Origin: a virus
Virus record (IMG/VR): IMGVR_UViG_3300020416_000073
Span: 1 to 20,894 of that record
DNA length: 20,894 bases
Direction: 5' to 3' (one strand)
Below are positions 13,069 to 20,064 of this stretch, piece after piece. Every line of letters starts with the position of its first letter. Positions within the stretch are counted from its first letter, which is position 1. Position numbers and translations under genes: made by a program. The notes below the pieces were generated by a model that was not told the DNA's origin, made no database searches, and was given only the letters and a program-made list of their open reading frames with translations.

Positions 13069-14438
13069 TAACCTTCCTTTACTACTATGTGAATGCATGC
13101 ATCTTCTGAAGTTGATGCTGCGTAATTAACAATAGCGTTTATAACACTATTGGCTCTTTTTCCCTTATTAGTAATTAATAAGTATGATGCATATGTTGCT
13201 GCATACTTTGCAACAATCCAAATCTTATCTTTCTTAGCAAGTTCTGCTTCAAAATTCCTTTCAGAAGTTCTATCTACTTTAGCAGCGTACTTTTTAAATA
13301 ATCCTATTTCCTTCTTATCACCCTTTGCCATTTTAAGACCTTGAGCTTTTATAGATGTATAAGGCGGAACAGTTTCATTCATATATCTTTTTGCAAAATC
13401 CATAAACACCGTCCAACCTGCACCACCAGCCCTTGCTGCCTTTTGAACTATTTCAAACTTAGATGCAGCCAAAGGTGCATTAGCACGGATATCCATTTTT
13501 CCATCTGGTTTAAACAATATGGTTGCCATCTTATTAGACCAGAAGTTTCCTCTTCCACTTTGAAGTAGTATCTTATCAAGAGTGTAAGCAGGTGAATCTG
13601 ATCTTGCTGGTGTTTGTGTTATGATTTTTGCTTTCTTCTTTACTTTTTTCAATGATATTGGAACTAATTTTCTTGAATCCAATAACTTCTTAATTGAAAG
13701 ATTTAAAGCAGATACTGAAGTTACATCTAATTCTTTCTTTAAATCCAATCCGTCTTCAATAGCCCATATATCACCAGGATTCCATTTATCATCTTTTAGT
13801 TTTCCTAATCCAGAATTTTTAAATGCAGTATCTTTTGCTTTATAGATGTATTGCATTTCTGGAGAATCTCTATGGAATGTGTGTTTAGTAGTTACATATC
13901 CTTGCCTAATCAATATCTGTCCAGATATGTATGCTGATACACCCCAGCTTGCATCGAGTTCTTCAAATGTTTGTTCCAAAGTAGTTTTACCTGTTGAAGC
14001 TCTACCTCTTGTTTTTTCCAATATTTCCGGTGTATAGTATTCTATTGGTTGATTTTTATATTTTAACATTGCAGCAAGATAATAGCACTGTTGTGTTTCT
14101 GCAAATGCTGTATTTTCTGTTCCTCCGCCTGATCCTTTACCTCCTCCAAAGACTGGTGATTTTGCAATCTTTGAGCTTGAAATCATATCACCATTTGTTT
14201 TATATAAAGTAAAAGCTTTTCCCGGATTGTCTTCAAAATCTTTTATTGAACCGTAGTTCTTTTCATCATCAGCTAGCTTGATTGTTTCGTTATCAATGGT
14301 AACTATATCTGCCTTTTGTTGAATAAGTCTTTTGAGGATTGAGAGACGAGGCTCATTTGTCTGCGAGTTAGGTTTATCCCACTCAGCAGGAGATAATGGT
14401 CTCATGCCTTCCTCCAAAAATGTTTTAAACTGTATCAT
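13068..14438 (-). CDS. Head-leader protein with possible PD-(D/E)XK nuclease core
   Basis: This 456-residue protein starts MIQFKTFLEEG, a leader whose LEE site is followed by Gly, as expected for prohead protease cleavage. A Gly-rich segment (FGGGKGSGGG) precedes ENTAFAETQQCYYLAAMLK, with E114 as a possible first acid. WNPGDIWAI at 219-227 gives D223, and VPISLKKVKKK at 259-269 gives an S-x-K in the usual place of E-x-K. The order Glu - Asp - x-Lys with these strand patterns is that of restriction-type nucleases and phage relatives. The C-terminal 170 residues (GGAGWTVFMDFAKRYMNET and onwards) look helical and membrane-free. A strong GGAGGAAGGC site before Met12 means a leaderless form could also be made. 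The fold assignment is moderate; DNA specificity is unknown. Confidence 0.75.
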   Translation of the reverse strand: MIQFKTFLEEGMRPLSPAEWDKPNSQTNEPRLSILKRLIQQKADIVTIDNETIKLADDEKNYGSIKDFEDNPGKAFTLYKTNGDMISSSKIAKSPVFGGGKGSGGGTENTAFAETQQCYYLAAMLKYKNQPIEYYTPEILEKTRGRASTGKTTLEQTFEELDASWGVSAYISGQILIRQGYVTTKHTFHRDSPEMQYIYKAKDTAFKNSGLGKLKDDKWNPGDIWAIEDGLDLKKELDVTSVSALNLSIKKLLDSRKLVPISLKKVKKKAKIITQTPARSDSPAYTLDKILLQSGRGNFWSNKMATILFKPDGKMDIRANAPLAASKFEIVQKAARAGGAGWTVFMDFAKRYMNETVPPYTSIKAQGLKMAKGDKKEIGLFKKYAAKVDRTSERNFEAELAKKDKIWIVAKYAATYASYLLITNKGKRANSVINAIVNYAASTSEDACIHIVVKEG

Positions 14439-14802
14439 TAATATATTTATACTTTTTCAACATTGACTCTTGAAGTTTATAAGCTTCAATTTCAAATGGT
14501 CTATCTAAATAATTTAAACTAAAATCCATTTCTTCACCACGTTCTGACTGACGGACATGCACCATTTCATGAAATACAGCAGTAATCAAATCGTCTTTAC
14601 TCATACCTTTTTTTAATTCTATTTCATGAAAAGTCTTTTCAATCATAACCTGAAAACCCTGTGTTCCTTTCATTTTTACTAACGAAAATAAAACATCAAG
14701 GTTCTTTTTACGAGGCATCAGTTCTTTCAACGCAAACCAGAAAGCATTCTCAACGAGTTGCTTTTCTGATTTAGATCCACCGATAATTTCAAAATAAATC
14801 AT
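14425..14802 (-). CDS. Small zinc metallopeptidase-like protein
   Basis: The 125-residue protein contains VFHEMVHVRQSE at 77-88, the HExxH zinc-binding and catalytic motif (H78, E79, H82), and PFEIEAYKLQ at 102-111 with a candidate third ligand E104 or E106. The spacing of about 22-24 residues from the motif to the glutamate fits gluzincin-like and SprT-like peptidases. The N-terminal half (KSEKQLVENAFWFALKELMP) is helical and followed by a strand region. It has no signal peptide or head leader. It may act on host proteins in the cytoplasm or in virion assembly. It starts at a TAATG junction and overlaps the next gene by 14 nt, with a late promoter-like box inside its last codons. Confidence 0.78.
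   Translation of the reverse strand: MIYFEIIGGSKSEKQLVENAFWFALKELMPRKKNLDVLFSLVKMKGTQGFQVMIEKTFHEIELKKGMSKDDLITAVFHEMVHVRQSERGEEMDFSLNYLDRPFEIEAYKLQESMLKKYKYINDTV
14444..14451 (-). promoter_or_regulatory. Late-promoter-like TATAAATA box at the head of the leader-protein cluster
   Basis: A perfect TATAAATA on the minus strand lies six bases upstream of the ATG of 13068-14438. Transcription from it would begin at or just within the first codons, and the next ribosome site, GGAGGAAGGC before Met12, would then be first in the transcript. Its place, exactly where the series of leader-bearing genes begins, argues for function. Confidence 0.45.
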
Positions 14803-15101
14803 TACCTACGCCTGTAGATATATGCATCCAATCTTTCGGCATCAGGTAATCTTATTGAACCGGCTGCCGGTCCGTAATAACCGCCGTTTCTGTACTTTGG
14901 AGCATTAGGATTATTTTTACCAAGACGTCCTTGGCATTTAACATAAAACTGATAGTCCTTATTAGCGTCCCTTAAATCTTTATTAAGGTTAGTAACCATT
15001 CTCCTAAGATTAGCAAGAAGTTCCATGTCTTCTTTACTATTCTTGTAGAAAGTACCGATTTTATTTGTATAATTTTTATAATCAACTATTGTCATTGGCA
15101 T
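14802..15101 (-). CDS. Small basic protein of unknown function
   Basis: The ATG at 15101 has GGAG seven bases upstream. An in-frame TTG directly before it is a less likely start. The product of about 99 residues is MPMTIVDYKNYTNKIGTFYK, a helix with LLANLRRMVTNLNKDLRDAN, and a Gly/Tyr-rich end (YRNGGYYGPAAGSIRLPDAE, then AYIYRRR). The middle helix looks able to form a coiled coil. No known family or catalytic motif. It overlaps the next upstream gene by about 20 nt and is part of the tightly packed operon from 16041. Confidence 0.7.
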   Translation of the reverse strand: MPMTIVDYKNYTNKIGTFYKNSKEDMELLANLRRMVTNLNKDLRDANKDYQFYVKCQGRLGKNNPNAPKYRNGGYYGPAAGSIRLPDAERLDAYIYRRR

Positions 15102-15303
15102 CAAGCTTCTCCTCTATTGTAATAACATATTTTTTGCCGTTCATATCGTATAATTCAATTGTCTTCTTAGGTGATACAAACCAACCGCCTTTTGGATGCA
15201 GGTCTGATTTGATACCTTCAACTGGTCCTATGATTCCATCTGAATCATATTTCAGTAATGCTTTGCGAACTGTATCCGCTATCTTATCGCAATATACCAT
15301 CAT
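15082..15303 (-). CDS. Small protein of unknown function
   Basis: I place the start at ATG 15303, where it overlaps the stop of the small membrane protein (ATGA) and has TTAGGAAACTTATC upstream; a longer frame to 15339 lies inside that gene. The 73-residue product MMVYCDKIADTVRKALLKYD contains a GIIGPVEGIKSDLHPKGGWF segment, then IELYDMNGKKYVITIEEKLD, an amphipathic strand pair, and an acidic end. It looks like a small alpha/beta protein. I do not recognise a family. Confidence 0.65.
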   Translation of the reverse strand: MMVYCDKIADTVRKALLKYDSDGIIGPVEGIKSDLHPKGGWFVSPKKTIELYDMNGKKYVITIEEKLDANDNS

Positions 15304-15455
15304 GATAAGTTTCCTAAGTATTGCATTAAGTACCACCATGTGTACGTTTTGCTATCTTCTACACCGAAGATCCAAAGAGTGTCTATCCAACCGAATGCAA
15401 AAACTGCAAGGATTAGGAATGTAAAGATTTCTGATATCCAAAGTTTCATAGTCAT
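15300..15455 (-). CDS. 51-residue tryptophan-rich membrane mini-protein
   Basis: An ATG at 15455 overlaps the previous stop (ATGA) and the frame stops with TGA at 15302-15300, which itself overlaps the next ATG. The product starts MTMKLWISEIFTFLILAVFA and continues FGWIDTLWIFGVEDSKTYTW and WYLMQYLGNLS. Residues 5-31 are hydrophobic and form one membrane helix; five tryptophans (6, 23, 28, 40, 41) suggest interfacial anchoring. A second Met at position 3 is an alternative start. Both junctions being tight stop/start overlaps supports a real gene in spite of its size. Role unknown: membrane modifier or superinfection-related protein are possibilities. Confidence 0.72.
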   Translation of the reverse strand: MTMKLWISEIFTFLILAVFAFGWIDTLWIFGVEDSKTYTWWYLMQYLGNLS

Positions 15456-15805
15456 ATTTTTATTCCTTGTTCTTTAGCAGCTGCCTGCATAAGTTGAGTT
15501 ATAACTGGTTCAAGTTTTTCTTCAAACCTTCTCCAATCGTGATCGCGGTAGTAGTAACCACCTCTTTGTGAGTGTGGAACCCAACCAAAGAATTGACCGA
15601 ATCGAGATCTTCTATTCATAAGACCATTGTTGAAAAGATCGTAAGCCAAGTTAGAAGCAACTCTGAATTTTTCAAGATGCTTGTTAGTTGAACGAGGACT
15701 TGGTACGCTACCTGATCCAGGTATACGCTCATCAAGAGCTGATTGAAGTTTTTCGAATCCTTCGTGGACTCCCCATGATTTTTTGAATAATTCTAGCTGT
15801 TCCAT
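15452..15805 (-). CDS. Conserved T4-like phage protein of unknown function
   Basis: The 117-residue protein has an N-terminal helix (MEQLELFKKSWGVHEGFEKL), a short proline-rich stretch, then a well-packed helical part KHLEKFRVASNLAYDLFNNG followed by MNRRSRFGQFFGW, and ends HDWRRFEEKLEPVITQLMQA with a basic tail. The RSRFGQFFGW element and the aromatic YYYRDHDW are distinctive and remind me of an unnamed family in marine myophages. No metal-binding or catalytic pattern is seen. It lies two bases from the gene upstream. Confidence 0.72.
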   Translation of the reverse strand: MEQLELFKKSWGVHEGFEKLQSALDERIPGSGSVPSPRSTNKHLEKFRVASNLAYDLFNNGLMNRRSRFGQFFGWVPHSQRGGYYYRDHDWRRFEEKLEPVITQLMQAAAKEQGIKI

Positions 15806-15807
15806 AA

Positions 15808-16041
15808 TTAACCTCTCAATTCCATAGTTTTATTCCAAAGGATTCTAGCACCATCGCCATTTTTGAATCCATACTCATCTGCAAAATCCATTGAACTTGT
15901 AAAAGCAACTTCACCTTGAAGATTATTATCATTGATAAGCTTATTTAAAGTTTCAGGTGTTTTTGCAAGACCTATTCTATTACCTGGTCCTAAATCTATT
16001 GAGATTCCGCCTCTTTCAGCATTTATAAAGATTGTTTCCAT
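15808..16041 (-). CDS. Small protein, first gene after the promoter
   Basis: The ATG at 16041 has GGAG six bases upstream (GGAGAAAATT) and is preferred to 16056, which has only AAGG ten bases away and would add MMEKI. The product of 77 residues, METIFINAERGGISIDLGPG followed by NRIGLAKTPETLNKLIND and an acidic end with GARILWNKTMELRG, looks like a small beta-rich fold. It is the first gene after a sigma70-like promoter at 16080-16108 and so is probably expressed early. No family recognised. Confidence 0.68.
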   Translation of the reverse strand: METIFINAERGGISIDLGPGNRIGLAKTPETLNKLINDNNLQGEVAFTSSMDFADEYGFKNGDGARILWNKTMELRG

Positions 16042-16079
16042 AATTTTCTCCATCATTATTTTTTTTACCTTATATATCT

Positions 16080-16108
16080 AGTATATACAGTTTTTCCGGG
16101 TTTGTAAA
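16080..16108 (-). promoter_or_regulatory. Sigma70-like promoter
   Basis: On the minus strand TTTACA (16108-16103) and TATACT (16085-16080) are separated by exactly 17 bp; each matches five of six consensus bases (TTGACA, TATAAT). It lies between the terminator and the first ATG of the 16041 operon, in the only larger intergenic gap. Host RNA polymerase could use it without phage factors. Confidence 0.55.
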
Positions 16109-16109
16109 C

Positions 16110-16138
16110 AAAAAAATGCAGCCTAGCTGCACTTTTTT
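16110..16138 (-). terminator. Intrinsic terminator after the gp41 helicase gene
   Basis: TGCAGC, loop TAG, GCTGCA form a perfect 6-bp stem, flanked by A and T runs; on the minus strand seven T follow. The symmetric A/T flanks mean it could work in both directions. It lies 36 nt after the helicase stop and directly before the promoter at 16080-16108, marking the boundary between two transcription units. Confidence 0.8.
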
Positions 16139-16174
16139 GCATTTTATCCAAATACTGTGACATTTATATCACAA

Positions 16175-17542
16175 TTACATTTTAAACCCTGAAAAATCCT
16201 TCATGTCTTCACCTGATTTAGTATTATCAAACACTGGTGTATCATCGGTGAGAGTCTGAGCATTTTCCTCAACATCATATAGTTTCATACGAGATCTATC
16301 TACACCAATAATAAACCTTTTAGTTTTACTTGGATCATTATATCTGTTCTTTAATTGCTTAACCATCATCTGGCCGAGTTTATCAAGTTCTTCGGTAGTA
16401 ACTAAGGCAAACATTAGATCCGCGGTAGCGGGTAATCCAAAAGATTCGGATGTATCTTCAAGCCCAACATCCGAGTTAGAATAACCTGAACGAGTCGTTT
16501 GCGTTGCAGTGACGACCGGTAAGTTGAACTCAACCGCAAGACCGCGTAATTCTTCAGCAATTGCTTTAACGTAAGAGTATGTATTGATTGCACCGCCTAA
16601 TCCTTTCATTCTAGAGCTTGAACATATATTAAGATAATCAATAAAGATTATATCTGGTGTAAAGTTTCTTTTAAGTTTTAATTCATTAAGTAATGCACGG
16701 AAGTGACCTGAATGAGCAGCACCTGTTGGATATTCCTTAATGATTAGTTTACCTACATTCTTTTGAGCTATCTTAGTAATCTTATCTTCAAACATAGTTT
16801 TGGATAATGCATGAAGTTGATCAATAGGTATATTCATGAGGTTAGCATCAATTCTTTCTGCTATTCTTTCTTCAGCCATTTCCAAAGTAATATACAAAAC
16901 ATTCTTACCGAGTGTAAGTACTGAAGCTGCATGATGACACATAAACAAAGATTTACCTACACCTGTGCCAGCAAGTGCAACATTCAATGTTTTGTTTGGT
17001 ATACCATCTTTAGTAATTTTATTGAAGTATTCAAGATCAAATGGAATCCTATCTTCAACCTTATGATAAAATTCAAACCTTTCATCTGAATTATCAATAT
17101 AGTCATGACCTACATTAGTGTCAAAACAAACACCAAGAGCGTCCGATAAAAGTTGTGGCAGTGCATCCTTTTTCAATGTGTTATGTTTACCATCAATAAT
17201 GTTTATTGATTCCATAATGGCAAGATAGATACTTCTATCCTGACACCACTTTTCAGTTTCATGAAGCAACCATTCTTCATTTACTTCTTTAGGTGTAAAC
17301 ACTTGGCCAAGTACTTCAGAAACACCAGGACCGTCTTTTATATTTGCATTAGTTAACTCAATTGATAATGCTTCTTGAGTTGGAAGCTTGTTGTATTTGT
17401 CAACGAACTCAACCACAGAGTCAAATACAACTCTATGATTGTTTTCAAAATATTCTTTCTTAAGAAATGGAATTACTGATCGAGTATAATCTTCATCATT
17501 AATTAAGTTTCTTAGAATTGTCGTTTGTATGTTTGGTTCCAT
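16175..17542 (-). CDS. 41: Replicative DNA helicase (T4 gp41, DnaB/RecA-like)
   Basis: The hexameric helicase unwinds DNA at the phage fork and works with primase. After an N-terminal helical domain (about 1-140), the RecA-like core has Walker A GTGVGKS at 193-199, LEMAEERIAER with the catalytic glutamate near 222, Walker B IIFID at 299-303, and TQTTRSG at 348-354 with a sensor Gln and arginine finger. Length and motif order match T4 gp41. The frame begins GTG ATG; I choose the ATG at 17542, one codon in, with GGATAGGTG upstream. It lies after UvsX and a small gene, the T4 order, and is followed by a terminator. The C-terminal 40 residues are acidic. Confidence 0.93.
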   Translation of the reverse strand: MEPNIQTTILRNLINDEDYTRSVIPFLKKEYFENNHRVVFDSVVEFVDKYNKLPTQEALSIELTNANIKDGPGVSEVLGQVFTPKEVNEEWLLHETEKWCQDRSIYLAIMESINIIDGKHNTLKKDALPQLLSDALGVCFDTNVGHDYIDNSDERFEFYHKVEDRIPFDLEYFNKITKDGIPNKTLNVALAGTGVGKSLFMCHHAASVLTLGKNVLYITLEMAEERIAERIDANLMNIPIDQLHALSKTMFEDKITKIAQKNVGKLIIKEYPTGAAHSGHFRALLNELKLKRNFTPDIIFIDYLNICSSSRMKGLGGAINTYSYVKAIAEELRGLAVEFNLPVVTATQTTRSGYSNSDVGLEDTSESFGLPATADLMFALVTTEELDKLGQMMVKQLKNRYNDPSKTKRFIIGVDRSRMKLYDVEENAQTLTDDTPVFDNTKSGEDMKDFSGFKM

Positions 17543-17831
17543 CACCTATCCTATAGTTGCCCGATTCAACAGCCTCAGTCATACAGTGCTGGAGAATAGC
17601 ACCAATATGATTACCAAAGTCTGGATCATTATCTAGTTTCATGTCTGTTGGGTTTTCAATTATTTGATATTTAAAATCAAGTCTTGCAATATCATCATTG
17701 CTTTCAACAACTGCTTTTACTTTTCCATAAGCATATATAACATCTTTATATATGCCTGTTTTTATTCTTATGCAATGATGTTCAGGGAACTTTTCATTGT
17801 CCATGAATGTATAATCATTCTCCGATATCAT
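17499..17831 (-). CDS. Conserved small protein between uvsX and the helicase gene
   Basis: The 110-residue protein overlaps UvsX by 17 nt and the helicase start by about 45 nt. It shows a strand-rich part (HHCIRIKTGIYKDVIYAYGK, then VKAVVESNDDIARLDFKYQI) and IENPTDMKLDNDPDFGNHIG before a helical, acidic end with Cys and a disordered Asn/Lys tail. Its position is that of T4 gene 40 and of conserved small genes of T4-like cyanophages between UvsX and gp41; I do not see the membrane features of T4 gp40. It may be an accessory of recombination or priming. The family is recognised by place and style, not function. The ribosome site is weak, implying coupling to uvsX. Confidence 0.72.
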   Translation of the reverse strand: MISENDYTFMDNEKFPEHHCIRIKTGIYKDVIYAYGKVKAVVESNDDIARLDFKYQIIENPTDMKLDNDPDFGNHIGAILQHCMTEAVESGNYRIGDGTKHTNDNSKKLN

Positions 17832-18846
17832 CTTTGTAATCTTCCATATTCACTACAGAACCAATCTGATAGTTTTTCTTTATATATTCTTTAAAGTCTG
17901 TAGTTTCAAAGATAGGTTTCCAAAACTCTTCGGTAAGTGTCTCTCCAACTCTTACTTTATTTTCTTCACCTGTTCGTTGGTACCAGCCTGGAGAAGGTTT
18001 AGTTACATATCCACCACCCATAGCTACATCAAGAAGACCTGACCATTTTTGGATGCCACCTTCCCATGAAACTGAAATAGGAATCTTTGACTTTTCACGT
18101 ACAAACCTTGATTTTTCAACATTAATGACAAAGTGATAACCTTTGATTTCTGTACCAACTTTATCCTGTTGTCTACCAATGATCCAAATATTATCAGCGC
18201 TGTAGTAGATACCTGTACCACCACCGACAATATCTTTTGGAAACAAACCAATTTCTTTATAAGTGTGGTTAACAGCAAGAAGAGGAATGTTTTTCATAGT
18301 AAGATATGGTGTAACCATTCTAAACAAACCTTTCAGTGCTTTTGCTCGTGACATATCAGCAACTGACTTTTCATTCAATGCATCTTCCATTTCTTTCTTT
18401 GATGCGAGGTTACCGATAGAGTCAATTACAATAATGACCTTATCATCTCTTTCTAAGTTTTCTAATTGACCTACCAAATCAAATTTTAATTTTTCAACAT
18501 CTGTGATAGGTGTATGTAGTACTCTATCAATATCAATACCAAATGTTTCAAAGTATTGTTGTGGAGAACCAAACTCAGAATCATAAAATAACATAACAGA
18601 TTCTGGGTGTTTTCTCATATATGCACTCGCTATTTTCAATGCGAATGAAGTTTTAAAGTGTTTAGATGCACCAGCCAAAACAGTAAGGCCTGAACTTAGT
18701 CCGCCTTCAACATCACCAGCTAAAGCAACATTAATCATTGGAACATCGGTTGTGACAAAATCTTTGTCACGGAAGAACTGCGATTTACTAAGGATAGCTG
18801 TTTCCTTAATCTTTGAGTTCTTTTTTAGTTTATCCATTATTGACAT
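17815..18846 (-). CDS. uvsX: UvsX recombinase (RecA-like)
   Basis: The protein forms filaments on single-stranded DNA and performs strand exchange for recombination-dependent replication and repair. Its N-terminus (MSIMDKLKKNSKIKETAILS) aligns in style with T4 UvsX. Walker A is GASKHFKTS at 59-67, E92 (YDSEFGS) is the ATPase glutamate, Walker B VIIVID is at 137-142, and the VNHTYKEIG and IVGGGTGIYYSADNI loops follow. At 343 residues it is slightly shorter than T4 UvsX. The start has GGAGATAATGA upstream, and the gap before it carries a promoter-like sequence. It is followed by the small gene and gp41, as in T4. Confidence 0.94.
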   Translation of the reverse strand: MSIMDKLKKNSKIKETAILSKSQFFRDKDFVTTDVPMINVALAGDVEGGLSSGLTVLAGASKHFKTSFALKIASAYMRKHPESVMLFYDSEFGSPQQYFETFGIDIDRVLHTPITDVEKLKFDLVGQLENLERDDKVIIVIDSIGNLASKKEMEDALNEKSVADMSRAKALKGLFRMVTPYLTMKNIPLLAVNHTYKEIGLFPKDIVGGGTGIYYSADNIWIIGRQQDKVGTEIKGYHFVINVEKSRFVREKSKIPISVSWEGGIQKWSGLLDVAMGGGYVTKPSPGWYQRTGEENKVRVGETLTEEFWKPIFETTDFKEYIKKNYQIGSVVNMEDYKDDIGE

Positions 18847-18861
18847 TCATTATCTCCTAAA

Positions 18862-18897
18862 ATTATATTATACCATAAATTGGTCAAGTTGTACAAC
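18862..18897 (-). promoter_or_regulatory. Extended -10 promoter and 10-bp palindrome before uvsX
   Basis: On the minus strand TGGTATAAT (18875-18867) is an extended -10 element with a second TATAAT overlapping its end, and about 12 bp upstream is the perfect palindrome GTTGTACAAC (18888-18897). They lie over the last codons of the methyltransferase gene. No good -35 is present, and the palindrome occupies its place, so an operator or an activator site is conceivable. Function is unproven. Confidence 0.45.
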
Positions 18898-20064
18898 ACT
18901 TTTTTCATAATCGTATGATTTAGATTTGTTGCACTGAACCATAAAAGGTGTGTCAATCATACGGTTACTTAATCTTCCATCGCAAAACTTCAGTACGTGT
19001 TCAGCCATATCTTGTGCTGTAGTCACTGGTACGTTTTGACAAATATGATTAAGATTTTTTAATCCACCTTGCAATATGAAATCATCAGGTAATCCCATAA
19101 TGTGCAAGCATTCTCTTATTGTTAAATATCTATCTTCATCAGGATGTGTAAGACATGTTGGTGTGCTACCTACAAATGCACCAATATAATCTTTAGGAAT
19201 ATAAACACCTCTTCTCATAATATTCCCGCCTGATTCAAGCTTAGCATGCATGGTCCTACACCTTGTTGCTTCTTTTTCAAAGCCGTGCTTGTCCATCCAA
19301 TCAGCAACTTTGTCATAACTTATATTGTGATCTTCAATATAAAGTTTTACATCAGTGCTTTTTTTAATTTTGTTTTGAAAGTCATTATGACTGATACCGC
19401 CCTCAATCTCATTGAGAACGTACTTATAGAACGGGTCTTCCGTAGGAGCACTTAATTTTACAAGGACTGACATTGGATCATCTGGATCCCGTTTCACGGA
19501 ACGAATCGTTTCCTCAATTTTTTCATGCTCTCTAGTTATATATTCAAATTGTGGTACCTTTTCGCCCTTCCAGAAAAAATAAAATGCTCTGTCTCTTACT
19601 TGTCCGAGTCCATGAAGGATAGACTTTGTTTTATACAGTGAGAAAGTATATCCGAAGTTTTGTCCAATTTCTCGAAGATCCCTAACGACTGGCTCTCCCA
19701 TTTTCGAAGCGAGTCTTGGTGCATTTTCACCCCAGAATACTTGAGGCTTGAGTTTACCCAAGACATGAGTGGCTGAAGTGCGCATCCAATCGTTAGCACC
19801 AGCATTAGAAGAAGCTGAAGTATTAAGGCTAGACAACCCAGCACAAGGACATACGGTATTAATAACATCGACAGAAGGTACGTCAGGTACCCTATCACCT
19901 CGAATAAGATGATAGGGAACTTCTCTTTTATAGTATTCCACAAGATGGTTATCGTTTGCATTAAAATCCTCATATGATAATATATATTCAGGTCTTTTGC
20001 CAAATGCATTTTGCATAGCAATCGTTTCACCACCAATCAATGGAACTATACTAGCGTACTTCAA
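18868..20064 (-). CDS. C5-cytosine DNA methyltransferase-like enzyme
   Basis: The enzyme would transfer a methyl group from S-adenosylmethionine to cytosine C5 in DNA. Motifs occur in order: SIVPLIGGET (motif I variant, residues 5-13), VCPCAGLSS with catalytic C74 (motif IV), FWGENAPRL (motif VI, E113), GQVRDRAFYFF (motif VIII, 154-164), RECLHIMGLPDDF (317-329) and QNVPVT (343-348, motif X). Between VIII and IX is a target-recognition stretch of about 150 residues. The start is TTG at 20064, overlapping the TGA of the epimerase gene; the next ATG (Met17) would lose motif I. It occupies the place between the polymerase and uvsX where T4 carries dCMP hydroxymethylase and glucosyltransferase. 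AGLSS in place of the usual QGFS/QGLS is a small departure. It probably protects phage DNA from restriction. Confidence 0.85.
   Translation of the reverse strand: MKYASIVPLIGGETIAMQNAFGKRPEYILSYEDFNANDNHLVEYYKREVPYHLIRGDRVPDVPSVDVINTVCPCAGLSSLNTSASSNAGANDWMRTSATHVLGKLKPQVFWGENAPRLASKMGEPVVRDLREIGQNFGYTFSLYKTKSILHGLGQVRDRAFYFFWKGEKVPQFEYITREHEKIEETIRSVKRDPDDPMSVLVKLSAPTEDPFYKYVLNEIEGGISHNDFQNKIKKSTDVKLYIEDHNISYDKVADWMDKHGFEKEATRCRTMHAKLESGGNIMRRGVYIPKDYIGAFVGSTPTCLTHPDEDRYLTIRECLHIMGLPDDFILQGGLKNLNHICQNVPVTTAQDMAEHVLKFCDGRLSNRMIDTPFMVQCNKSKSYDYEKSVVQLDQFMV

Noticed and set aside
19596-20036. Minus-strand alternative frame of 146 codons inside the methyltransferase gene
   Set aside because: The methyltransferase frame carries all its motifs; the alternative has none and no ribosome site.
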